From Gonium pectorale (Eukaryota > Chlorophyta > Chlorophyceae > Chlamydomonadales > Volvocaceae): a DNA stretch of 14,064 nt. Both the position numbers and the translations under genes were made by a program. Of the stretch, positions 1 to 8,300 are shown in pieces. The first letter of the stretch is position 1; each line of letters opens with the position of its first letter. The stretch covers positions 1,411,080 to 1,425,143 of the forward strand of contig LSYV01000020.1 of the NCBI GenBank assembly GCA_001584585.1, in the 5' to 3' direction. Below the pieces are notes generated by a model that saw nothing but the letters and a program-made list of their open reading frames with translations, searched no databases and was not told the DNA's origin.

Positions 1-685
1 GCCTCAGGTCTGCCACGAAGGCCCGGTGGCACAGCGTATCGGGGCGCTCTACCATTCCGTTCCAGAACCGTAAGACGAGCTTAGCCCAGTGGTACTGGAG
101 CGGCCTCTGCGCCAACTCACGGTAGAGTAGTGCTTGGGTAGGGGCGCGTGCTCCCACCACCGTTCGCATACAGGCCCTCTGCTCCTCAACCATGGGGTTC
201 GTCATAGCACTTTCAAAAGACACATTGATGAAGTCGGGGCCCCACACCTGAGCCCCATAAGAGAAAACCGGCGCTACTAGTGTCCAAAACAAATCCATAC
301 GCAGTTTAGGCACGTGAATCTTATTCTCCCGACACAAAGCAATGAGGGAATGCATGGCTCGCCTCCCAGACTTCAGGAGCTCTCCCGTGCACCCGGTGAA
401 GCGCCGTCCTGGCCCGTACGTCAACCCCAGGTACTTAGCGGTCTCACCTTCGTTCAGGGTCCTGAGCCGCTGGCCACACAAGATGTACGGGGCGCTGCGG
501 AGGCGCTTTCTTTCCCGGGCACTCCCCCCAAAAACCAGCACATCGCACTTGGAGGTGTTGCAAGTCATCCCCGTCGCTTCACAGAAGTCCGCTAGGGGCA
601 GGCGGTCGCGCACAACCGGGCTTAGGGCTGCGTCAGGCGGTTTGCAGAGTTGACGGCGCCGGCTCTGGAGGAGTTGGGGGATTCT
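1..685 (-). mobile_element. LINE (non-LTR retrotransposon) reverse transcriptase fragment, C-terminal part, truncated
   Basis: The minus strand is open without a stop from 685 to the window edge (about 228 codons). A TAA at 688-686 sits just upstream, and the first in-frame ATG is internal (567-565). Recognisable reverse-transcriptase sequence starts near 600 with ADFCEATGMTCNTSKCDVLV, followed by TAKYLGLTYG near 440-410, the thumb-region pattern seen after the catalytic YADD box in L1-type LINEs. Downstream come APVFSYGAQVWG, VEEQRACMRTVVGARAPTQ and then LQYHWAKLVLRFWN, the usual region after the polymerase core. The catalytic box and everything before it are absent: the bases above 600 do not resemble the family in this frame. 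The element was therefore 5'-truncated or rearranged, and its 3' end lies outside the window. It is probably a dead copy, although the visible part has no internal stop and so may be fairly young. Family membership is judged by eye; the exact LINE clade is not determined. Confidence -1.
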
Positions 686-1608
686 TTAGGCGGTGGCTGA
701 GGTCACGATGCCATCCAACCGAATCTTGTGCGACACGTGCACACCGCTTGTTCGATGCCCGGTAGATGCAGAACAGCGTTGCTTGAAGCTTATTACCGCC
801 CACGTCGGCGTTTTCCGCGCTGTTTCATGGCCATGCCCACGCTCTCCCTCCCAAGGCATCAGCGACCGGCAATGCGGGGTGTTTGCAAGCAATACCCGCT
901 CCGGCATGTGCTCATGTCAGCTCAGCCAGCTCGGCTGAACCGTCAAGGCCAGATGCTATGCGCCTATCCCCTCCCCTACCCCCGACACATTGAGTACCGC
1001 AGTTAACAGAGCTGACTTTTCACGACCGGTGAAAGAAGGGGAGCATGGGGGGCGACACGGCCATCGCCGCAATACCGTCATAATAATGATACCGCCAAAG
1101 ATCCGCATGCATGAAATTCCATGGATGTCCCATGGAAGCAAGGGGCACATATTTCGCTTTGTGTTGAAAAGGAACAACGCATACGACGAGCGTAAGCGCG
1201 AAAGTGATGATGTCGTTGCCCCCACATGCAACCCCAGACGTTAACTGGTAATAAGGGCAGCAGAGGAGTAAAGTCTGGACGCGTAACCCAATTGCAAATG
1301 GACAGGACTTTCTGTCAGCCGCCAAACAGGAGATGGGCGACCAAACCTGCCGACAAACAGGCAACCCCGCGGTCTCGGAAGCGCACATTGGCAAAGCGCT
1401 ACAGCTTCCTCGCTGTCGGAGCGACACAACTCCGACAGCAAAAAGCGAGTCGGGTACGGCCCGTAATTTCCGAGACCAGGTGATATCCGCGCCCAGCCGC
1501 CGGGCAGCAATACTCTTCGTTCACAGCTTTGTGTTTGAAAGTATCAGGTTCCTGTTCCCCGTTCCTGACTGAGGTATCGTCGCAAGTCTTCCGGCCGCCT
1601 TCGTCAAC
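686..1608. other. Gene-free stretch upstream of the RNA-binding protein gene
   Basis: No coding region is supported here. The short open frames on both strands lack domain character and codon bias. The part nearest 1609 should hold the promoter and 5' UTR of the RRM gene; I see no clear TATA box. The stretch contains a dispersed repeat copy (1161-1212) and a perfect 8-bp inverted repeat at 1117-1137 (TTCCATGG, five bases, CCATGGAA). The left part may still be retrotransposon-related debris, but I cannot recognise it. Confidence -1.
1161..1212 (-). repeat. Dispersed repeat, copy A (about 52 bp)
   Basis: This stretch matches 6741-6792 over about 52 bases. The first 45 bases differ at two positions, and a few more differences follow before similarity stops. 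The shared core includes ACGCATACGACGAGCGTAAG on the plus strand. Flanking bases do not match. Read on the minus strand, both copies encode the same peptide, [15 protein letters not shown], but no longer shared frame surrounds it, so the similarity is more likely at the DNA level. Copy A lies about 400 bp upstream of the RRM gene. A remnant of a transposon end or a MITE-like sequence is the simplest reading; this is inference. Confidence -1.
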
Positions 1609-2746
1609 ATGAGCACCAAGCTCTACGTTGGCAACCTGTCCTGGGAGACACGGGCTGACGACCTCACCAACCTGTTCAGCAAGTATGGGACGGTCGAGGA
1701 TGTGAGTGAGGGCCGCCAGGGCGGGCAAGATCGCTAGGGAGCTGAGGTTGCGAGCGGGTTCGGGTCCGAGCCTTCTTGTTCACCTCCTCTTTGTTGTCAT
1801 ATTGGTTTGGATCGTTGGTCTGGGGCCGGGCGCTCGCGACCGTTTGGTTGTGTCGGAGTCTAGCCTAACGTCAGGCCGCGGCCTCTCTTGGTAGCACTTT
1901 GCCGCTACGTGCACAGCGAGCACTTTTTGATAGCGATCCGCCGTTTATATGCAGAGACCTCCTCGTGACCAAACTGCCCTCCTGTTGTCATCCTCTTCCT
2001 ATACTCAGGCCTTCGTGGCATCTGACCGCGAGACTGGCCGCTCGCGTGGCTTCGGCTTCGTGACCCTCGAGACCAACGCTGCGCGCAATGCCTGCCAGGA
2101 GTGCGACGGCACCGAGTTCATGGGCCGCACGATCCGCGTGAATGAGGTGGGTGCAAGATCCTACAACGTTGACTACAATTTAATGTCACATTGTGGGGAT
2201 CATTATTATCTGCGTGTTATGCGCTCAACAAAGCCAAGTTGTTGATATCGTAGTGACGAGCGGCTTCTCGGTTCAGGCTACGCCCCTCGGCGAGCGCCCC
2301 GCGGGCGGCGGCGGCCGTGGTGGCGGCCGCGGATACGGTGGTGGCGGTCGTGGCGGCGGCCGCGGATATGGTGGCGACGGCGGCTACGGTGGGTCTGGCT
2401 ACAATGGTGGCGGTGGCGGGGGTTGGTAAGGGTCCAGCTCGCAATCCTGTACCTGTCTCCCCGCACCAAGGTAAGCTTGAGGGCGCGTGTCCCGTGCTAC
2501 TAGAGTTGCGCTGTAGCTTGCAGTCGTGTGTGTCCTGCGATGTTCACAAGCTGGGCGCACTGCCCCTTCTCCCCAGAATCCCATTACTGAATTTTAACGT
2601 GTGCCTAATTTCATGTGTCATCTTGTCCAGGCGGCGGCTATGGTGGCGGTCGCGGCGGCGGCGGCTATGGCGGCGGCGGCTATGGTGGCGGCGGCTACGG
2701 TGGTCAACAGGGTTATGGCGGCGGCTATGGTGGCGGCCAGTACTAA
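1609..2746 (+). CDS. Glycine-rich RNA-binding protein (single RRM plus Gly/Tyr/Arg tail), four exons
   Basis: This is a small GRP-type protein that binds RNA through one N-terminal RRM; relatives in plants and algae act in RNA processing, export or stress response. Exon 1 is 1609-1701 and exon 2 is 2009-2146. Exon 3 starts at 2277, and exon 4 is 2631-2746 with stop TAA at 2744-2746. Intron 1 runs GTGAGT to CAG and intron 2 runs GTGGGT to CAG; both are in phase 0. The start ATG has A at -3 and opens directly into the RRM (MSTKLYVGNL). RNP2 is LYVGNL (residues 5-10) and RNP1 is RGFGFVTL (44-51), with Leu where Phe or Tyr is usual at the last position. The RRM ends near residue 77 (RTIRVNE), followed by linker GERPAGG and then GGY/GGR repeats, ending in GGGQY. 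To join exon 4 in the glycine frame, exon 3 must end in phase 1, at 2388 (donor GTGGGT) or 2421 (donor GTTGGT). That gives 152 or 163 residues. The better-looking donor at 2426 (GTAAGG) shifts the frame. If the intron is kept, a TAA at 2427-2429 ends a 127-residue protein. Family call is firm; the exon 3 end is not. Confidence -1.
2389..2430 (+). promoter_or_regulatory. Competing 5' splice sites of intron 3 in the RRM gene
   Basis: Three GT sites can open intron 3, whose acceptor is CAG at 2628-2630. GTGGGT at 2389 resembles the donor of intron 2 and keeps the glycine frame. GTTGGT at 2422 also keeps the frame. GTAAGG at 2426, four bases further on, fits the general donor consensus best but leads into a Trp/Arg/Leu-rich frame that stays open to 3072. 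The TAA stop used by an unspliced transcript (2427-2429) overlaps this last donor. Which site is used cannot be settled from DNA alone. Confidence -1.
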
Positions 2747-2942
2747 GCTTCTGGCGGTGGCTATTGACCACGGCAGCTACGAGTCAAGGGCCGCGCCCTT
2801 CAATCAAGGGCATTACGCTGTCGTGTTACGATGATGATGTACTCATATCTCAAGTTGTCTGGCCGGGTACCGTGGTCGAGTCGAAAGATGCAAGGTGTCT
2901 GCTCTCCGTACGTCTCGCCGATTGTGATCTGCCGCTGCCGGG

Positions 2943-2986
2943 CAGGGTTGCGTCGTACCCCTGCCAGGGTTGCGTCGTACCCCTGG
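2943..2986 (+). repeat. 22-bp tandem duplication, two copies
   Basis: Two adjacent 22-base units differ only in their last base. Each begins CAGGG and ends CCCTG, so each unit can fold into a small hairpin. It lies in the probable 3' UTR of the RRM gene. Confidence -1.
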
Positions 2987-3930
2987 TGATTGCTGGCGTT
3001 CCGGCGCGTGTGGCCGGCGGCCGCTGGGTTTCCTGTGCTCGGCGGCCCCGGGTTGGAGGTGCGACGATCTGAACATCCGAGGCGTCTGTGGCCGTCTGAG
3101 CTGCTGAGACAGCACAACATTGTTTTGGGTGGTTCTTCGGTGCGTTGTTGATCGTGAGTGTCCTCCTTTGCGTGCATGAGGACGCGTGAGGTTTGAGTTC
3201 TCCGTGCTACGGTCCTCAAGGGTTGCGTTTCCGGTTATCGTCGATCATGCGTGTTGCGTTCCGGTCGTGGTGTGAGGTATGTGTTGGCTCTCCTTCAACG
3301 GAGTGCTCGCCTCGTGATGCTCTCTCGCTTCGCCGCCTGCGGGCTGAGGTTGGAGCGCTGCTCCCGTTTGTGGTTTCCCCCTTGCTCTCCTTGGTCTCTC
3401 TGTCCCTTTTGTCCTGACGGCAAAGACCGAGCCAGCCCCTCATTGGGGCCCTCGGCACAGCTCTTTGCTGGCCTGCTTACGTAAGAACGTGTGGTTGCTG
3501 GGGCCTCTCGTCTCGCCCTGGAACACAATCCATGTATCCGTCCCGTGGGTCGGTGGTACTTGCGGATCGTGAGCGAGGGTGTTCTCCGGCAACGGGCCTG
3601 GCTGTGTTTTTTGGTGCTGGCTTCGCTGGTTTGTGCTTTGCCTTTTTGCCCCGAGATCCCAAGCTCGGACTTGGGACATCTGCGCGGATGCCTGCTTCTG
3701 CAGGGCGGTCCTGGCGTAGGGCAAAGCCATGCACGTTTGACACCCATTATTCATTCTTTGTTGGAAGGACACTCGAAGGAAGAGAAGCTTCAAGCCGCTG
3801 CCGTTTCCCGCCCTCCCCCTGCTGAGCACTTAGGCCGGAATGTGTAGACATTTGTTCCGGTGATGGTTGGTAATGTTCTGTTTCGTCTCTTTGTCTCCGT
3901 CTCCCGATTGAGCACCGAAGTTCCTCGTTC

Positions 3931-3935
3931 TGTAA
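3931..3935 (+). terminator. Candidate poly(A) signal TGTAA of the RRM gene
   Basis: TGTAA is the usual poly(A) signal of Chlamydomonas and Volvox. This is the first instance on the plus strand after the stop at 2746, about 1.2 kb away. The next is at 4462. The motif is short and could occur by chance. Confidence -1.
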
Positions 3936-3950
3936 ATGCCTGCCCTGCGT

Positions 3951-5339
3951 TGCTGACTTTCCCTGGATTCACTCGGCTTGATGGTCACTGGCTGATGCGC
4001 ACGGACATGCACGCACGTAGAGAGTTCTGGGAACAGGACGCACTGCATGAGTCTGTTGCATTATTGAGCAAGCCGCCCTGGCAGGCAATAAGTACATCGC
4101 GCCGCAGCATCATTATGCGTACGCACGAGCGTTCAAAAATATCGTTATGCCTATACTGTATTGAGCAGAACAGCACACGTCGGCGCCGGGGGAACGGTAC
4201 GGCGGGCCAGGGTAGGCTCGGGCACGCGTGTGCCCGCGTCGTCCTACTGCTGACGAAACCAACACGGTGCGGAGTGGCGTACGACTCCCGTCCACCAGCC
4301 GCCCGGCCCCTGCTTCATATGGCAGTTTGCAGATGGTACAAAAGCCCCGCGCTCTAGAGGACTGCGATGCATCAGCTCGGGGCGCAACGGGGCGCTGCCC
4401 ACATCGGTGGGCCCGTCTGCTCGACTCCGTCGCCCGCCGTGCCTTGTCTTCGGCGCCCTACTGTAAACGTCGCATCTTTGGGTATGTAGTGGGGATGTGG
4501 CCTTCCCTTCTCTGTTTTACTTTCTTCGCGCTCCACGCCTTCCAGTCAATGCCCCAGGCGGCTCGACCCCACCACGGGGCGTCGCGTCGGCCCCTCACCC
4601 CGTCTGGTCAGGCCGCTTACGCCCACGTCACACGGCGCTTCGCCGGTGTGTGGGCCGTACCACAGCCCGATGGGCACCTTCCGCCCGATGGGCACCTTCC
4701 GGCCGAACCCATGACGAGCGCAATGGCCCCACGGCGCGTTGGCGGGCGGCAGCCACAGCCGTGAGCGGCGCTTCCACCCCGCGGCCCGGACATCAGGACG
4801 TCGCAGCCCGCTCGTCTCTGTCTCTTCCACACACTAAAAGCACCTAGGCGCCCCTTGCCCGCTACAGCTCTCTCTGCGCTAACTCTCCCGCTCTCCTCCA
4901 GCCTAACCCTCCTGCACCGAAGGGCATGACCAAGACAAGCCGCTGCTGCCTCCCGCAATGTACCTCTCTCTTTTTCACAAGCACACAAACACACACGCGC
5001 GCACTGGCATCCCGCTTGCTGCCTTCCACAGTCATTGTCATGGCAGGCCGTGGGAGTCACAGATGCGTTGTGCTAGGAGCCGCTCGCGATAACGCTCAGA
5101 ATAGATCGCCATTACGGTGCACTCGGCCACTCACATCAGGCCGGGGGGAAGGCATACCTCCCCCGCAGGGCCACTTCCGGGAATGATCCCTAGCCGCCGC
5201 GGCATGCGGGTGCTAGCGGCGCGGGGCGACAAGGGGCACCGCGCACACGTATCGTACGCCACACTTCTCAGCGCACACCGCTGTCAGAACACTCCTGCAC
5301 GCGCCGACGTCTGTCTCAACTCATCCCCCCCTTGACGTT
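3951..5339. other. Intergenic region between convergent genes
   Basis: The RRM gene enters from the left and the dihydrouridine synthase gene from the right. Part of this stretch must be the 3' UTR of the latter, but I find no TGTAA on the minus strand here. The plus-strand open frames (for example 4228-4764) look like GC-rich chance frames. Visible structure: an 18-bp tandem duplication at 4666-4701 and a CA/CG-rich run at 4982-5003. Confidence -1.
4666..4701 (+). repeat. 18-bp tandem duplication, two copies
   Basis: The unit CCCGATGGGCACCTTCCG occurs twice with no spacer and no mismatch. It looks like a simple local duplication with no evident function. Confidence -1.
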
Positions 5340-8300
5340 TCACCCAAACAGGCTTTCATCGCTCCAGTCCACTATCAACTCCTCCTCCTCCTCCTTGCCG
5401 CAGCCGCAGCCCTCCAGCCGCCCCAGCGCATCCGCCTCCCGCTCCTGCTCCTCGATGGCCGCCTGCGCGGGCCAGGGCGCGAGGGTTTGCCGTTAATGAA
5501 GGCCAAAGGAGCGTGGGAGGAGCACTGCATGCCACCGTATGCTTTGGGGTGCTCTCGGCTCTGGGTATCTCTCGCGCGGCACTGCGCTTCCCGGAATGGA
5601 GGGCCGGAGGCGGGGCGTACGGGCAGGTCCGTGCATACACCAACACGGGCGTAGGGGAGTCGCACAAGCTATGGCAGCGAAGCCTGCGTCACGCAAGGGG
5701 TCGTCCACCAGGGCCGCGCCGCTGCGCCAGGCGCGCTGCTGCGCAGCCGAGGGGCACCAGGGCAGGGCAGCATCCGCCGCACCGCTCCCCCGTCCCTTCA
5801 GAAGCGTCCACGCGCCAGGGTCGGGTCAGGACCCGGCCATCCGCTCAGCCGCCTGCATTGGCCCCCTACTCCGTTCCCAACCCCTGCCAGGCTCCTGCGC
5901 TCACCCCGACCGCCCGCTTCACGCCCCCTCCCTCAGCCCGGGGCCGGTCTCACCCTCCTGGCCTCCTCCCGCTCCATGGCCGCCAGCTCGGCGGCGCCCA
6001 GGCGCGGCTCGGGCCGGTCCCGACCGCTGGCGGCCACACGGGAGCGCACCTCGTCCACCACCTGCGCCACAGGGCGGGACGGGACCGGAGAGGGCGGGGG
6101 GGGGGGCACGTGGATCAGAGGGGGGCCGGAAACGAGGCACGACGCACCGCAGAGCGATGCAGCCAGGGCGGGGCCCAGGACGCGTCGCCCAGGGAGGGGG
6201 CCAGGGAGGGGGCCAGGGCACGGAGCGGAGTGGGGAGCGGCGGCAGGTGGCGGGCGATGCCGGACGTACGAGTACGGCAATGCGATTCAAGGTTGGTTGA
6301 CGGGCAGCCTGCGCAGGGCTACCAACGTGCTGCTGCTGCTGCTCCGAGGGGCGGTCACGCGCTGGCCTTCAAGCCAGCGCCATGCGCGTACGTCACCGCT
6401 CTCGGCATTTGCATCCTCTCCATCCCCGGGGGCGTTGAGCAGGAACCGCGGGTGCACGCCGAGCCCCCCCTACTCCTCCTCCAGCGACGCCGCTCGAGAC
6501 CCACTCCCCTCCGCCCGAGCCTCACCTGGGTGAACATGGCGAGGGTGGGCGGCGCGCGGTTGATGGTGTCACGTAGGTCGGTGTGCTCCGCTAGCCAGTC
6601 GCCCGCCAGCTTGTGCACGTGGCCGCGGACCATGCGCAGCGGCACCGGGTGGGCGGCGCACAGCGACAGGTACTCGGCGGCCATCTCCAGGCGCTCCAGC
6701 GGCGGCGCAGCGTACTGCGCGCGCGTTGGGATTGAGCGGTGTGTTGAAATGGAACGACGCATACGACGAGCGTAAGCGCGAAAGTAATGGTGTTATCGTA
6801 GGACCCAGCTTCAGAGGGATTTGAAGGGGTGATGTCCCTGCATGTTAGTTCGGCGGCAACCACCACCGTAGCCCCCGATGCGGCCCAGCATTCCCTCTGG
6901 GGTGACCCTATGCAATGCCGTGCTGGGATGCGCCTAGTCTGGCCTACGTGCATCGCATGCGGGCTGGTGCATGTCTCCCGGCCCCCGGCCCACGCAGCCC
7001 CCCGACCCGCTGACTATCGTTGTCTCACCTACAAGCACCGGGAAAGCGAGCCGCGCCAGGCGGAGCGGCGGGAAGGGGCAAGGAAGGGGCACAGCGAGGA
7101 ATGTCAGAGGCGAGAAGTGAAAACGTAGCGCAAATGCGACGAATGACAGAGCAGGACCCTGTGACCTAAGTGGGCTATGGTGTTGGCGCCGAAAGGGGTT
7201 GTGTAGGCGCACAGAGGCCGTAAGAGTGCGAAGGTAGTGGTACGGCAGTACGACTGTGCGCTGTCGTGGACGTGTGCACAGTCCACGTCGTGTGTGTTGG
7301 GGGGGGGGGCGGTTCAGAAAGCGCTCGTTCTAGACAAGCTTGAGGTGCGGGAGCGAGGGGTGTGGGAATGAAAGCGAGGGCGGGGGAGTGGACTTGTAAG
7401 CCGGGTCCTCTGCGCATGGGCCAAAAGAGACCCCATGTCCGTGTTTGCCTGCCGAACACCCCCACCTGCCTTCACAGCATGATCCGGCGTGCCTAGTCCC
7501 CGGTCCTCCCCCCGCCCCCTCCCCAATTCTTCCCCCGGCCAGTCCCCGGTCCTTCCCCGCCCCCTCCCCCAGCCGCGTCCCGCCCACTCCCCGGCTCACG
7601 TCTCCGATGGCCACCGGCGCGCGGCGCGGCGCGAAGAGCGCGGGGTCGAACAGCAGCCCCTCCGCGGACAGCACCCCGTCCGCGCCCGTGTACTCGAGGC
7701 ACGACGCAGCGTCCCCCAGGTGGCGGATGTTGCCGTTGGCCAGCACGGGGACCTGCGCGGGAGGGAGGGGCGCAGCGCGGGGCCAGAGGGGGGGAGGAGG
7801 ATGAAAGACGTGAGCCGCATGCCGTCCCCGTTGGGGTTGGGGCTTTGGTGGGAAGGGAAACCGCGGACAGGGGACTGCGGTGCTTCCTCGAGCGAGCTGC
7901 TAAGTGCCGGACGGGGTCGCGGGCGGGGAGGGGATGTGGCACGGAAGGGAAGGGGAGTAAAGAGAGGAGCAATGCTGGTTGGGTGTGTGCGACGCACGGT
8001 CCAGGCAGGGGCGGGGGCGGGGCGGCCACTTTCGCAACGCCCAAATGACCTCCCTTACTGCACCTCCCACAAACCCGTCCCCCCTCATCCGCGCCCTCCT
8101 CAAGCCGCACTCCCTCAAGCCGCCCCCCGCCCCGAAACCCCCGCGCCCCCGCCCCTTCGTCCCCCAAACTAACGCGCACTTACGCTGAGCGCCCGCTTCA
8201 CGGCGCGGATTGCATCCCAGTCCGCCCGCGTGGCGCTGTTGTCCTTCTGCTCCCGCAGCCGGCCGTGCACCGCCACCAGCGAGGCCCCCGCCGCCTCCAC

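Larger units (their letters stand above)
2747..3950 (+). other. Probable 3' UTR of the RRM gene
   Basis: After the stop at 2746 the plus strand becomes rich in T and G with no supported gene, which fits a long 3' UTR of the kind common in volvocine algae. The first TGTAA on this strand is at 3931. A 22-bp tandem duplication lies at 2943-2986. Open frames at 3193-3417 and 3491-3847 show no recognisable domain. The extent of the UTR is inferred. Confidence -1.

Noticed and set aside
740..790. TTCGA-containing stretch that might resemble a tRNA T-arm
   Set aside because: No matching acceptor stem, D-arm or anticodon arm could be arranged around it.
2317..3072. Plus-strand open frame of 251 codons
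   Set aside because: It is the frame-shifted reading of the Gly-rich exons (Ala/Val then Trp/Arg runs). It would be translated only if the 2426 donor is used, so it is not a separate gene.
5513..6775. Plus-strand open frame of 420 codons
   Set aside because: It lies antisense to exons 6 and 7 of the dihydrouridine synthase gene and their introns. The GC-rich composition explains the lack of stops, and no domain is visible.
7265..7287. Perfect 7-bp hairpin in intron 5
   Set aside because: Short stems of this size are common in GC-rich introns, and nothing around it suggests a structured RNA gene.
7493..8179. Minus-strand open frame of 228 codons
   Set aside because: It spans intron 4 and exon 5 of the dihydrouridine synthase gene in a different frame, and its content is low-complexity Gly/Ala/Arg.
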